From positions 715,670-779,669 of the forward strand of contig CAVRQR010000009.1 in the NCBI GenBank assembly GCA_963723495.1: a DNA stretch of 64,000 bases, written 5' to 3'. Numbering within the stretch: position 1 is the first letter of the stretch; each line of letters opens with the position of its first letter. This DNA comes from Gp6-AA40 sp963723495 (GTDB lineage: Bacteria > Acidobacteriota > Vicinamibacteria > Vicinamibacterales > UBA2999). This document shows, piece after piece, positions 21,315-31,656 of the stretch. A model generated the notes under the pieces. The model saw nothing but the letters and a program-made list of their open reading frames with translations, did no database searches and had not been told where the DNA came from. Made by a program: the position numbers and the translations under genes.

Positions 21315-22317
21315 GTGATACGTCGCAGTCTTGTCGTTGCCGCGGTAGTCGTTGGCGTCATTGGCCTGTCATACCGGCTCGAAACGCCGGTGGATGCCCA
21401 GGCGCAGTCGATCGTGGTCGGCGCCGCGCACGCCATGGGGACACCCGGATCTGCAGGGCACGTATTCCAACGACGACGAGACCGGCACGCCGATGGAGCG
21501 CCCGCGCGAGCTCGAGGGAAAGACGCTGACCGACATCACGCCGGAGGAACTGCAGAAGATCGTCAAGGAGCGCAACGAGCGCTTCGTCGAGGGCGTCAGC
21601 GGCGAGGAGTTCGCGGGCGGCCTCCGGCCACCGGCGCATCTGATTTTCGATACCTTCGATCGCAAGAACAAGCAGGCGTGGCTCGTCGTCGATCCGCCGG
21701 ATGGACGCATTCCGCGACGCACCGACGTACAACCGCGCCGGCCGCGCGGCGGAATCAGCACGAACGCCAACCCGAAGGGTCCGTTCAACAGCTGGCTGGA
21801 CATGGGGCTGTACGATCGCTGCATCACCCGCGGCATCCCGGCCTCGATGATGCCCGCCGGCTACGGCAGCCGCTACGACATCACACAGAGCCCGGATAGC
21901 GTGGTCATCCGCTACGAGATGATCCATGAAGCGCGGGTCATTCCGCTGGACGGTCGCAGCCGTGCGGCGCAGGGGACCCGCAAGTACCTGGGTGACGCTC
22001 GCGGCTGGTGGGAAGGCGATACGCTCGTCGTCGAGACGACGAACTTCCTGCCCGAGACCGCACCGCAGGGCTCGACCGAGCATGTCCGCATGATCGAGCG
22101 CTTCACCGCGAAATCAGCTGAGATCGTCGAGTGGCGCGTGACCTTCGAGGACCCGAACACCTGGACGCGTCCGTGGACGTTCTCCATGCCTCTCACGAAG
22201 GTCGATCGAACACAGCAGATGTTCGAGTACGCCTGTCATGAGGGCAATCTGGCCATGCGCAACATCCTCAGCGCGCAACGCGCGGAGGAACGGGCGGCCG
22301 CTGAGGCAGCGAAGTAA
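21315..22317 (+). CDS. Secreted WWEGDTLV-family protein (one frameshift)
   Basis: The GTG at 21315 after AGGGGAC starts a signal peptide (VIRRSLVVAAVVVGVIGLSY, cut near VDAQAQS). The frame changes near 21440, after which PDLQGTYSNDDETGTPME opens the mature part. The core has GWWEGDTLVVETTNF, HVRMIERFTA and a near-C-terminal FEYACHEGNLAMRN, matching the protein at 4806-5651. About 330 residues in total. It is the second gene of the dioxygenase run, about 75 bp after it, suggesting a role in the same pathway, but no biochemical function can be assigned. Confidence 0.7.
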
Positions 22318-22363
22318 GCAGGGTCCCCGACGCCACGCCTGCGCGTTGGGGCGGAAAGGTTCC

Positions 22364-23245
22364 ATGAAGATCACTCTTACGCGAGCCCTGGCGGCGTCGC
22401 TGCTGCTGTTGACCGGAAGCAGCTGGGCCGCGGCGCAAACCGATTTCTCGGGTGAATGGACGGTCGTCCGCTCCATGGATAACACCGAGAATCCATGGGT
22501 GGGCGATTTCGTCGGCCTGCCGCTCAGCCCCGACGGACTGGTCCGCGCCGAGAGCTGGGATGCGTCGATCCTCAGCCTGCCCGAGTATCAGTGCCGACCG
22601 CACGGGTGGGCGTACATCTATCGCGGCCCGACGGCGCTGCGGATCACAAAGGAAGTCGATCCCTTCTCCCGTGAGGTCGTCGCCTACCAGCCGGAGTGGC
22701 ACCAGTCGACCAACATGCCGGTGTACCTCGACGGCCGGCAGGCACCGCCTCCCGAGGCAAACCATACATGGGGAGGGTTCTCGACCGCGACGTGGGAAGG
22801 CGATGTACTCCGCATCAAGACGACGCACCTGAAGGAGGATTACATCCGCCGCAACGGCGCCATGGTCAGCGATCAGGCGACCGTGACGTCGTACTGGATC
22901 CGGCGCGGTGACATCCTGACCTGGATCAACATCATTCACGATCCGGTCTACCTGTCTGAGCCGCTGATTCGCAGTTCCGAGTACCGGCTTAATGTGAACT
23001 CACAGGTACCGGCACACCCGTGCACATCAGCCTTCGAAGGCCTCGAGAAGGGCAACGTACCCCACCATCTGCCGGGTGAGAACCCGTTCCTGAAGAACAT
23101 CCGAGCGCGGTATGGCCTCGCGCCGAACCTGCCGACCGGGGGCGTGCAGACGATGTACCCGGAGTACCAGAAGACGTTACAGCCGAGTGAGTGGACCGCC
23201 GGCGATCGCAGAGCAAACGCACCGGCGACGGAGGGCCGGCGATGA
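22364..23245 (+). CDS. Secreted WWEGDTLV-related protein
   Basis: The start at 22364 follows GGAAAGG. A signal peptide (MKITLTRALAASLLLLTGSSWAAAQ) precedes DFSGEWTVVRSM. It is a divergent member of the WWEGDTLV group: FSTATWEGDVLRIKTTHL, TSYWIRRGDILTWINIIHDP and a sequence YLSEPLIRSSEYRLN shared in form with the protein at 24318. Length is 293 residues. Its stop overlaps the ATG of the next gene (ATGA), showing a tight operon. Function is unknown. Confidence 0.72.
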   Translation: MKITLTRALAASLLLLTGSSWAAAQTDFSGEWTVVRSMDNTENPWVGDFVGLPLSPDGLVRAESWDASILSLPEYQCRPHGWAYIYRGPTALRITKEVDPFSREVVAYQPEWHQSTNMPVYLDGRQAPPPEANHTWGGFSTATWEGDVLRIKTTHLKEDYIRRNGAMVSDQATVTSYWIRRGDILTWINIIHDPVYLSEPLIRSSEYRLNVNSQVPAHPCTSAFEGLEKGNVPHHLPGENPFLKNIRARYGLAPNLPTGGVQTMYPEYQKTLQPSEWTAGDRRANAPATEGRR

Positions 23246-24315
23246 GACCGACGCGCGCACTCGGGGCACTGGCAGGCGCCGTTCTCGTCTGCCTGTCATG
23301 GGCAGCCGAACGCGATGTGCTCGCACAGGCGCAGGCGAAGCCGTCCTCGGGCGACCTCAGGGTGCTCCCAATACGCGGCAATATCTATCTCCTCGCGGGC
23401 GCTGGCGCCAACGTTGTCGCCTCGGTCGGGAAGGATGGCGTGCTGCTCGTCGATACGGGCGGTGCGCAGATGGCGGACACGGTGCTCGAGACCGTGCGCG
23501 CGCTGTCGCGTATGGTCACGGCATCACCGACACCCATGAAGTCGTGCGTCGGGGTGGCGCAGGGGTGCCAGTGGTGGTCGAGCTCGGAGTTGCTGCCGAC
23601 CACAGCCGGCCCGCGTGCGCCGCGGCCGATCATCGGGATCATCAACACGAGCGACGATCCCGATCACCTCGGCGGTAACGCCGTATTGTCTGCTGCCGGC
23701 CGCGCCTACGGCGTTCGAAATATCGACAACACGTTGCCAGGTGCCTACATCGTCGCGCACGAGAACGTGACGCTGCGTCTGAGCAAGGCGGGGCAGACGG
23801 CGCTCATCGCGAGCGAGACCTATTTTGGCAGCGAGAAGAAGCTGAACTTCGTCAATGGCGAAGGTGTCGTCGTCACGCATCCCGAGTCCGCGCACACCGA
23901 CGGTGACAGCATCGTGTACTTTCGCGGGTCGGATGTGATCGTGGCCGGCGACCTGCTCGACATGACGAAGTATCCAGTCATCGACCTCGCGCGAGGTGGA
24001 AGCATTCAGGGTGTCGTCGACGCGCTGAACTGGATTCTCGACGTCACGGTCGTCGAGCACATGATGGAAGGCGGCACGCTGGTCGTGCCGGGGCATGGCC
24101 GGATGACCGATGCGGCCGATGTGGCCTACTACCGCGACATGGTCACGATCATGCGCGATCGCGTGCGCGAGATGACCTCACGCGGGATGACCCTGGAGCA
24201 GATCAAAGGCGCGCGGCTCACGCGAGACTACGACGGCCGATTCGGCAAGAGCCCGTCGTGGACGCCTGACATGTTCGTCGAGGCGATCTACCGCAGTCTC
24301 AATCCCAAAACGTAG
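23242..24315 (+). CDS. Secreted metallo-beta-lactamase-fold protein with altered metal motif
   Basis: A 357-residue MBL-fold protein starting at 23242, overlapping the previous stop. It has a signal peptide (to about LAQAQAK) and the fold landmarks NIYLLAGAGANVVASVGKDG, VLLVDTGG, THPESAHTDGDSIVYF, VIVAGDLLD and VVPGHG. The usual HxHxDH metal motif reads as TSDDPDHLGGN: the first two His are Ser and Asp, while the Asp-His pair remains. It may bind one metal or have an altered activity. The segment from about residue 95 to 135 (MVTASPTPMKSCVG) does not look like relatives, so a local frame error there is possible. Substrate unknown. Confidence 0.75.
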   Translation: MRPTRALGALAGAVLVCLSWAAERDVLAQAQAKPSSGDLRVLPIRGNIYLLAGAGANVVASVGKDGVLLVDTGGAQMADTVLETVRALSRMVTASPTPMKSCVGVAQGCQWWSSSELLPTTAGPRAPRPIIGIINTSDDPDHLGGNAVLSAAGRAYGVRNIDNTLPGAYIVAHENVTLRLSKAGQTALIASETYFGSEKKLNFVNGEGVVVTHPESAHTDGDSIVYFRGSDVIVAGDLLDMTKYPVIDLARGGSIQGVVDALNWILDVTVVEHMMEGGTLVVPGHGRMTDAADVAYYRDMVTIMRDRVREMTSRGMTLEQIKGARLTRDYDGRFGKSPSWTPDMFVEAIYRSLNPKT

Positions 24316-24317
24316 CG

Positions 24318-25140
24318 ATGTCGTTCATTCATCCACGCGTCCGCCGGCGGGTCCAGAACGCAGGACCCGCCCTACTGGCCCTTGCTCTCATCATGGCGAC
24401 GTCTGCACTCCACGCGCAGCAAGGCCAGCAACCGGCCGCGCCAGCCGGTCGCGGTGCGGGCCAGGCGCCGGCCGCAGCAGCGACCGGTCGCACTCAGGCG
24501 CCATACGACATCACCGGTTACTGGGTCGCGCTCGTGACCGATGACTGGCGTTATCGCATGCTCACACCGCCCAAGGGGAACGCCGACTACATACCGGTGA
24601 ATGCCGAGGCGAGACGCGTGATGGACATGTGGGATCCCGCCAAGGATGAAGCCAGTGGCGAAGCATGTCGCGCGTATGGTGCCGCGGGCGTCATGCGCCT
24701 GCCTGGCCGCCTGCACATCACCTGGGACGGTGACAACACGCTCAAGATGGATCTCGACGCGGGGACGCAGTCGCGCCGTTTCGTGTTTGGCACGGCGCCT
24801 CCGGCAGGCGAGCCCTCGTGGCAGGGCACATCGACGGCGCGCTGGATGTTCCCTCCGGCCGGACGTGGCCGCGGAGCTCCTCCACAGACGGGACAGCTCG
24901 TGGTGATCACCAACGCGGATGCGTCCGGGATATCTGCGCAAGAACGGCGTTCCTTACAGCGCGAATGCGACGCTCACGGAATACTTCATCAAGCTCGTCG
25001 ACGAGGAGCAGGAGTACCTGGCGGTCACGATGATCGTGGATGATCCGCAGTATCTGGCGCAGCCGTACATCAAGACCTACCAGTACAAGAAGCAGACGGA
25101 CGCGACCGGCTGGAATCCCACACTCTGCTCGGCGAAGTAG
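24318..25140 (+). CDS. Secreted protein related to WWEGDTLV family (one frameshift)
   Basis: It begins 3 bases after the MBL gene. A signal peptide (to LHAQQG) is followed by a Gln/Ala/Pro-rich linker and ITGYWVALVTDDWRYRM. The frame changes near 24930; joined, the C-terminal part reads NGVPYSANATLTEYFIKLVD then YLAVTMIVDDPQYLAQPYIK, parallel to TSYWIRRGDILTWINIIHDP in the protein at 22364. The end is GWNPTLCSAK. It is part of the same tight run as the dioxygenase. About 275 residues; no function is known. Confidence 0.65.
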
Positions 25141-25191
25141 CCCTTCCGGATTTTGCGGCGCGACCGGCTCGGCAGCTATGATGCCGGCGGG

Positions 25192-26379
25192 ATGGAGGTG
25201 TTTCCCGACCTGCGCGCTGGCAAAACAGAACTCCAGATCAGTGGGATCGTCGAGTTCCAGTTCCCACGGCTGGAGCGGGTCGTGTCCGGCGCAGGCACGA
25301 TCGACTCTCTGGCCTCCGAACTCGATCGTCGGGGCCTGACCCGCGCCATCATCGTCACCGGCCGAACCCTCGGTGCGTCCTCGATCCTGAGTCGAATCAC
25401 GCACCCGCTTGGCGATCGATGTGTGTTCGTCTTCAAGGAGTCCAGGCAGCACGTCCCGTCGAGCTCGGTGACCAACCTTGCGCGAGCCATTCGCGAGCAC
25501 GATGCCGACTGCGTGATCAGCTTTGGCGGCGGCAGCCCGATTGACACCGTCAAGGCAGCGATTCACACCCTGATCACGACAACTGGACGTTCTGCATCGA
25601 CCGATGATGGGCCCACCCACATTGCGATTCCGACGACGCTTTCCGCTGGCGAATTCACCGGCGTCGTCGGAATTACCGATGACGCCACACGAGTGAAACG
25701 CGCTGTCTCAGATGCGAGGCTCGTTCCGCGCACGGTGTTCATCGATCCGACCGTGACGCTCGAAACGCCAGCCTGGTTGTGGGCTGCCAGTGGCGTGCGC
25801 GCTCTGGACCACGCGGTAGAGACGATGTACTCGCCGCGTCATCATCCGATGGGCGATGCGCTAGCGTCGCGTGGGCTCTCGATGCTGCTGCAGCATCTGC
25901 CGGCCAGCCTGTCTGCTACGGGAGCAGAGCAGCTGGAGCATCGCCTGCAGTGTCAGATAGGCGCATGGCTGTCGATCTTCGGCCTCCCGAATGCGGGGCT
26001 TGGGCTCTCGCACGCGCTCGGCCATCAGATCGGGCCGCGCTGGAATGTCCCGCACGGTGTGACGTCGTGCATCACGCTTCCGCACGCGATGCGTCTGATG
26101 GCACGTGTGGCCCCCGAGCGTTTTGGCCCGATCGCCCGCGCGTTCGATCTTGCGTTCGACGACGAAAATCCTGGCAAGGCCGCGCTCGAGAGCGCGGATC
26201 GGATGGCGCTCTTCATCTCCCGATTCGACTTGCCGCAACGGCTGCGGGATGTGCAGGTACCGCAAGACGAAGTTCGCGAGGTCGCCGGTCTCGTGCACGA
26301 CATCCTGGACAAGGCGCCGATCAGCGAACGGGCCGTCAGTCGCGAACAGGTTGAAGCACTATTGACCGGCGCCTATTGA
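25192..26379 (+). CDS. Iron-containing alcohol dehydrogenase, maleylacetate-reductase-like
   Basis: A group III (iron-type) dehydrogenase of about 395 residues starting at 25192. The NAD-binding part has VISFGGGSPIDTVKAAIH and IPTTLSAGEF. The metal-site region includes SGVRALDHAVETMYSP, GLSHALGHQIG and VPHGVTSCITLPHA, which is the layout of maleylacetate reductases. That enzyme reduces maleylacetate to 3-oxoadipate with NAD(P)H, the step after hydroquinone ring cleavage, so pairing with the PcpA-like gene in the same run is meaningful. Other iron alcohol dehydrogenase functions remain possible. An upstream in-frame ATG at 25153 is less likely. Confidence 0.78.
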   Translation: MEVFPDLRAGKTELQISGIVEFQFPRLERVVSGAGTIDSLASELDRRGLTRAIIVTGRTLGASSILSRITHPLGDRCVFVFKESRQHVPSSSVTNLARAIREHDADCVISFGGGSPIDTVKAAIHTLITTTGRSASTDDGPTHIAIPTTLSAGEFTGVVGITDDATRVKRAVSDARLVPRTVFIDPTVTLETPAWLWAASGVRALDHAVETMYSPRHHPMGDALASRGLSMLLQHLPASLSATGAEQLEHRLQCQIGAWLSIFGLPNAGLGLSHALGHQIGPRWNVPHGVTSCITLPHAMRLMARVAPERFGPIARAFDLAFDDENPGKAALESADRMALFISRFDLPQRLRDVQVPQDEVREVAGLVHDILDKAPISERAVSREQVEALLTGAY

Positions 26380-26421
26380 AGACGAATTCCCCGGCACTTT
26401 TCATTGACCCCAGCCGCGAAC

Positions 26422-26464
26422 TAGAATTTTTGTGTACTGTGCGAACGTTTTTTCGCATAGCGGA
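26422..26464 (+). promoter_or_regulatory. Promoter element and IclR-type operator upstream of MetE-like gene
   Basis: A -10-like TAGAAT (26422-26427) lies 24 bases before a slightly imperfect palindrome TTCG-CATAG-CGGA (26452-26464). The extra half-site CGAA at 26442-26445 is 6 bp upstream of it. The -35 region is poor. Spacing matches the other rightward copies. Confidence 0.62.
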
Positions 26465-26565
26465 AAATTTGCGACACCCGGATATTTCAACTCCCAACTC
26501 CCAATCACCAACTCCCAAAAGGCATTCCGCTTGGGAATTCCATCAAGAGTGAGGATTGCTCCGTC

Positions 26566-27746
26566 ATGTTGAAAGCCACTGCGGGGAAGATGCTGCCGAC
26601 GACGATTACGGGGTCGTTGCCGCGGCCAAGCTGGTATACCGAGAACCTGGGGACGCGGTCGTTCCTGGATGCGATGGTGACGTCGCGGTTCCGGGAGCAG
26701 TATGTCGACGCGCTGTCGGCGTATCTGCGGGAACAGGAGGTCGCGGGGCTGGACATCGTGACGGATGGGGACTGCCGGTTCGACCAGGACATCGGCGGGC
26801 AGAGCTGGACGAGTTATCCGCCGCACCACATGAGCGGGTTCGAGACGACGCATCCGAAGCTGGCGAAGGTGGGGGCGGGGGGATCGCGTTTCCGCGCGGG
26901 CACATCCTGCACGACTACCTCGAGGCGCGGGTGATGCCGACGCTGGTGGGGCCGGTGGGGCGCGGGGAAATGCAGTATGCGGAGCTGTTCAAGGCGGCGC
27001 AGCGGCTGACGCACACGCCGGTGAAGTTCGGGACGGTGACGCCGGAACTGGTGGCGTTCGCGGTGCAGGACGAGCACTACACGACGCTGCCGGACCGCAT
27101 CATGGCGTCTCGCGATGCGTTCAACGAAGAGCTGCACGACCTGGCGGATGCCGGGTGTCAGGTCATCCAGATGGAGGAGCCCCAGATTCACCTGCTGGCG
27201 GCCCGCGGGTATGTGGACAAGGTCATCAACCCGGAGTTCATGCTGAAAGTATTCAACAACACGGTCAAGGGCCTGCGCGCGAAGACGGAAGTCTGGTGCC
27301 ACACGTGCTGGGGCAACCCCTCGCAGCAGCGGATGTTTGGCAGCGTGCAGAGCTACAAGCCGGCGCTGGAGCTGCTGAACCAGGTCGATGCGGATGTGAT
27401 CACGTTCGAGATGAAGAGCTCGAACATGATGGACCTGCAGGAGATCGGGGCGGCGATCACGGACATGAAGGTGTGCATCGGGGCGATTGACCATCACACG
27501 CTGCAGGTGGAGGCGCCGACGGAGGTCGCGGACCTGATTCGGCAGGCCCTGACGGTGATCCCGGCCGAGCGGCTGGTCCTGAGCTCGGACTGCGGGATGG
27601 GACGCGAGGGGATGAGCCGGCGGCATGCCTTCTACAAGATGGTGTCGCTGGTGCAGGGGACGAACCTGGTGAAGAAAGAACTGGGGCTGCCGGTGACGGA
27701 GAGCCTCGGGGCGGATCCGAAGTTCTCGTTGATCCGCACGACATAG
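26566..27746 (+). CDS. Cobalamin-independent methionine synthase C-terminal-domain-like methyltransferase (frameshift in G-run)
   Basis: A MetE-like protein of about 390 residues that has only the catalytic barrel. The start MLKATAGKMLPTTITGSLPRPSWYT is typical. Zinc ligands are present: His and Cys in VWCHTCWGNP, Glu in VITFEMKSSN and Cys in LVLSSDCGMGREG. The full N-terminal folate half of MetE is absent, so it is a core-type enzyme or a methyltransferase with another partner. The frame changes at a G-rich tract near 26875-26888, a typical homopolymer error site. With the paralogue at 34807 and LigM at 33321 it may accept methyl groups from demethylated aromatics. Confidence 0.82.
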
Positions 27747-27761
27747 GGGATCAGGAACGAC

Positions 27762-27854
27762 AGTTCAAAGCGTCAAAAGTCAAGTGTTCGACGAGACTAC
27801 GCCCGGATGGACTTCCCACTTACTGTTCCTACTTTGACCTTTGCCCTTTGAACT
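27762..27854. repeat. Iterated-oligomer hairpin
   Basis: The left arm (27762-27784) has AGTTCAAAG, GTCAAAAG and TCAAG units; the right arm (27832-27854) has CTTTGACC, TTTGCCC and TTTGAACT. It fills most of the gap after the MetE-like stop and likely serves as its transcript end. It uses a different oligomer (TCAAAG) from the AACTCCC hairpins. Confidence 0.55.
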
Positions 27855-27894
27855 TTCAGAGAGGTAAAGTCGGGCAGCCACGAAACAAATAGAC

Positions 27895-29187
27895 ATGCGG
27901 CTCTCGCGAACGGTCCTCACGGTCGTTGCGCTGTCGTTGCCAATAGTGCTCGGCGCTCAGAACCCGGCACCGCCAACCGCCGGTGTGTCCGATCGTGTGA
28001 TTCCCCGTCCTCCGGCTCGTGAGTCCAATGCGCCCGCCGACGGGAGCGCGGCGCCAGACGGTTACTCGCCGATTCCTCAGTGGTTGGGCCAGACGCGCGC
28101 CGCGCGCGTGGCCAAATCGGAAGCCTTCACCGTACAAACCGCGGTGTCTGGCATCACCGGCGGCTTCTCCTTCCACTTCCTGCCCGACGGTCGAATTCTG
28201 ATTTCCGAGCGGCCGGGTCGAATGAGGATTGCCGCGAAGGACGGCACGCTGTCCGAGCCGATCGGCGGGCTGCCCGAGCTCTACGCGAGTGGACCGCAGG
28301 GGCTCTTCGAAGTGATTCCCGATCGCGACTTCGCGAAGAACCGGCAGATCTACTTCGGCTACACGGCGCTGCCGGCAGGACCGCGGCCAGCGGTGCTCCC
28401 TCGTCTGGCCGGCCTGCTGATGATCGCGAGTGCTCGTCTCTCGGCGGACGACAAGCGCCTCGAGAACGTGCGTGTGCTGATGAACGCTGAAGGGATCAAC
28501 GGCCGGATGATTCAAGCGCCGGACGGCACGCTCCTCATCACGTCCGGCATTCCCGCGGGCGTCGGGATCCACTCGCCGGACTGGCCGCAGCCGCAGCAGT
28601 TGACCAGCCGCATGGGCAAGGTGCTGCGCATCAACACGGACGGTTCCATCCCTCGTGACAACCCGTTCGCGGGTCGAACTGACGCGCTTCCGGAAATCTA
28701 TGCCCTCGGACTTCGCGACGACCAGGGCGTGGCACTCCATCCCCAGACCAGAAAACTGTGGACGAGCGAGAACGGTCCGAGGGGCGGCGACGAGATCAAC
28801 GTCATCGAGGCGGGAAGAAACTACGGGTTTCCAATCATCAGCTACGGTCACGAGTACAGCGGCAAACCGATCAACGGCGATCGGACGACTGAAGCGGGGA
28901 TGCAGCAGCCGGTGTATTTCTGGACGCCGTCAGTCGCGCCATCAGGGATGACCTTCTACAGCGGCCGTCTGTTCCCGGCCTGGCAGGGGAACCTGTTCGT
29001 GGCGACGCTTGCCGGCAAGCACGTCTCGCGACTCGTGCTCGAAGGCGAGCGCGTGGTGGGCGAGGAACGCTTGTTGACCGCGCTCGATACGCGGATGCGT
29101 GACGTGCGCCAGGGTCCCGATGGCGCGCTCTACGTCATGACGGACGGACCAGAGGGTCGAATCCTCAGGTTGGCCCCTCAGAACTGA
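27895..29187 (+). CDS. Secreted PQQ-dependent sugar dehydrogenase family protein
   Basis: A soluble glucose/sorbosone-dehydrogenase-type (GSDH) six-bladed propeller of 430 residues with a signal peptide (to VLGAQ). Family landmarks are FHFLPDGRILISERPGRMRI, GPQGLFEVIPDRDF, the MGKVLRINTDGSIPRDNPF block, ENGPRGGDEINVIEAGRNYGFP and DVRQGPDGALYVMTDGPEGRI. Relatives oxidise aldose sugars or related alcohols with PQQ in the periplasm. A close relative is at 31657. Substrate not determinable. It is followed by the structured element at 29222. Confidence 0.85.
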   Translation: MRLSRTVLTVVALSLPIVLGAQNPAPPTAGVSDRVIPRPPARESNAPADGSAAPDGYSPIPQWLGQTRAARVAKSEAFTVQTAVSGITGGFSFHFLPDGRILISERPGRMRIAAKDGTLSEPIGGLPELYASGPQGLFEVIPDRDFAKNRQIYFGYTALPAGPRPAVLPRLAGLLMIASARLSADDKRLENVRVLMNAEGINGRMIQAPDGTLLITSGIPAGVGIHSPDWPQPQQLTSRMGKVLRINTDGSIPRDNPFAGRTDALPEIYALGLRDDQGVALHPQTRKLWTSENGPRGGDEINVIEAGRNYGFPIISYGHEYSGKPINGDRTTEAGMQQPVYFWTPSVAPSGMTFYSGRLFPAWQGNLFVATLAGKHVSRLVLEGERVVGEERLLTALDTRMRDVRQGPDGALYVMTDGPEGRILRLAPQN

Positions 29188-29221
29188 GAGTCCCTTTTAG
29201 CACTGGCTTTCGGTGCCAGCG

Positions 29222-29672
29222 GCGGAGAGGCATACCGGTCCGCGGGCCGCGGACGCTGCGTCCGGGAAAGTCGCCGGCGCTCGTGCATTCTAACTGCCCG
29301 CGCGTCTAGGTGGTGACTCGTTCCGGCATCCGTTGCACGGCTCAAAACTTCGCAGCTATTTCGTTGCAACTCGAACGCGGGAGCGGAAGACGCGCGGCTG
29401 AATCGCGCCGGCCACTTTCCAGCTTCGCCATGCGCTCGGCCTGGCGTACGCGGCCGCTGCCCGGTATGCCTCTCCGCGTTGAGAAATCGCCGCAGCGTGC
29501 CTTCTGAGAGCGCGACTGTGAGCGCCGTGACAGACGCGAAGCGGGGTAAAACGGGCTCGAAACGTGATGGCCGCGCAGCTCACGGAGCTGTGCGGTTACG
29601 TTGATGTGATGTGGAGAGCCAGTTTTTCCACGGCGTCGAACCGGAGCGCGGGGCAGAAGGTACGCTGCGGCG
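29222..29672 (+). ncRNA. Candidate structured RNA element, copy A
   Basis: A 5' branched hairpin pairs 29222-29238 with 29461-29477 (17 of 17), 29265-29280 with 29405-29420 (15 of 16) and 29298-29307 with 29388-29397 (10 of 10). Eleven bases later a closing stem pairs 29488-29506 with 29654-29672 (19 pairs, one G-U). Inside it are conserved blocks: 29506-29534 (with ACTGTGAGCGCCGTGACAGA), GGGTAAAACGGG (29544-29555) and 29624-29649, the last identical to copy B over 26 bases. Between the last two blocks, copy A has an extra stem (CCGCGCAGCTC with GAGCTGTGCGG) that copy B lacks. No coding potential was found. It ends about 40 bases before the next gene. Confidence 0.7.
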
Positions 29673-29712
29673 GGGAGTAGCAGCCGAGCGATTCAACGCT
29701 GGATCTCGAAAT

Positions 29713-31600
29713 ATGATCCTCGTTACGCAAATGAAGACTTTACGCCCAGATCGTCCGGTTGGGGTCCTGACGGTAGTCCTGCTCTTGTGGATCGCCGCTC
29801 CCGCGCTGGCACAGGACGGTGGCGCGCTCTACAAGGAGCACTGCGCCAGCTGTCACAACGGGAGCATCGATCGGGCGCCGAGCCTCGAGGTGCTCCGGGC
29901 GATGACGCCGCAGCGAATCCTGGAGGTGCTCGAGTTCGGATCGATGGTGTCGATGACCCACGGCCGGACGACGGCCGAGAGGCGCGCGCTGGCGGAGTTC
30001 GCCAGCGGCAAGTCGCTCGGCGAGCGCTTCACGATCGAGCCGGCACAGAAGGCGATGTGTCGGACGAAGACGCCGTTCTCGATCGAATCCCTCGCAGCCC
30101 GTCTGGAACGGCTTCGGCCAGAACCTTTCGAACACGCGGTTCCAATCATCGAGCACAGGTCTGTCGGCGGCCGATGTCCCGCGGCTGAAGTTGAAATGGG
30201 CGTTTGGTCTTCCGGGCGACGTGCAGTCGTGGGCCGCGATCACCGTCGTCGGCGAGCGTGTGTTCGTCGGCAGCATCGCGGGCAACGTGTACTCGCTCGA
30301 TGCGAGGACCGGCTGCGTGCACTGGGCCTTCGATGCCGGTGGCATCGTGCGAACCGCGGTCAACGTCGGCCGCATCGGCAGCGACGAACCGGCACGATAC
30401 GGCGCGTTCTTCGGTGACGCGCGCGGCAACGCATACGCCGTCGATGCAGTCACCGGCCGTCTACTGTGGAAGGTCAGCGTCGACAAGTACCCGTCAGCTC
30501 GCCTGACCGGATCGGCCGTGTTGCATCGTGGCCGCCTGTACATCCCTGTTTCGTCGAGCGAGGAAGGTGCCGGCTCTCTGCCGGACTACGAATGCTGCCG
30601 CTTCCGCGGGAGCGTCGTCGCGCTCGACGCGGCGACGGGTCGTCAGATCTGGAAGAGCTACACGATTCCCGAAGAGCCGAGACCGTCTCGAAAGAACGCG
30701 CGCGGCACTCAGCTCTGGGGCCCCTCGGGTGGCGCGATCTGGTCCAGTCCGGTCATCGATGAGTCACGCAACGCGCTGTATGTCACGACCGGCAACAACT
30801 ACAGCGATCCTGCGACGGCGACGAGCGACGCGTTCCTGGCAATGGATCTCGATAGCGGGAAGATCCTCTGGTCACACCAGGTCACCGCCGAACGACGCCT
30901 ATGTCTCGGCCTGTCGCCTGACTGACAAGACGAATTGTCCGCAGGTCAACGGCCCGGACTTCGACTTCGCGGCTTCGCCGATTCTCGTTTCGCTGCCCGA
31001 ACGGCAAGCGAGCGCTCGTCGCCGGTCACAAGTCAGGCAACGTGTACGCCGTCGATCCGGATCAGCAGGGCGCACGCTTGTGGGAGACGCGCGTCGGCGA
31101 GGGTGGCTCGATGGGCGGTGTGCAGTGGGGATCCGCCGCCGATCAGCAGAACGTCTACGTTGCGCTGTCCGATCTTGGTCGCGTGATGCTCACCTACACG
31201 CAGTTCACCGATGCGGATCGGCAAGCGCGGCGGCGGGATGTTCGCACTGCGGCTGGCCGACGGCACGCGCGTGTGGCACACGCCTCCGATCCCCTGCGAC
31301 TCGCGACCACGCTGCAGTCCGGCGCAGTCGGGTGCGGTCAGTGCCGTTCCCGGGGCCGCGTTCGCGGGTTCGCTCGACGGTCACGTCCGCGCGTACGCAA
31401 GCGACACCGGAAAGGTCGTCTGGGACTTCGACACCGTGCGGGAGTACGAGACCGTCAACGGTGTGCCGGCGCGCGGCGGGTCGCTCGACGGGCCCGGTCC
31501 GGTCATCGCCGGAGGGATGATGTTCGTGAACTCGGGATACACCGTCGACGGCGGAATCCCGGGCAACGTGATCCTCGCGTTCTCAGTGGACGGCCGCTGA
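29713..31600 (+). CDS. Cytochrome c-PQQ propeller protein, polyvinyl-alcohol-dehydrogenase-like (frameshifted)
   Basis: A secreted quinohaemoprotein. After a signal peptide (APALAQDGG) comes a class I cytochrome c domain with haem motif CASCH and Met-containing SMVSMTHGRT. The eight-bladed PQQ propeller starts at LKWAFGLPGDVQSWAAITVV, with VFVGSIAGNVYSLDARTGCVHW, IWSSPVIDESRNALYVTTGNNYSD, GKRALVAGHKSGNVYAVDPD and GSLDGPGPVIAGGMMFVNSGY. This order (cytochrome then propeller) matches polyvinyl alcohol dehydrogenases and related secondary-alcohol oxidising enzymes. Frame changes occur near 30150, 30895, 31010 and 31210. Start may be 29713 or 29731. It lies between two inverted copies of the structured element together with the gene at 31657. 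Confidence 0.75.
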
Positions 31601-31656
31601 GTTCCGCACGGCGCGCAACGTGCGACAAGAGCTCTGTGGGTTGATGGAGGAACGGG

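Noticed and set aside
26380..26565. Cobalamin or SAM riboswitch before the MetE-like gene
   Set aside because: The leader is short and AT-rich with an operator and repeat units; none of the conserved riboswitch boxes was seen.
29222..29477. Integron attC site
   Set aside because: The long inverted repeat and a TTCTAAC-like string suggested attC, but the conserved box ends do not fit the consensus, no integrase is present, and the core 3' of it is shared with copy B as an RNA-like structure.
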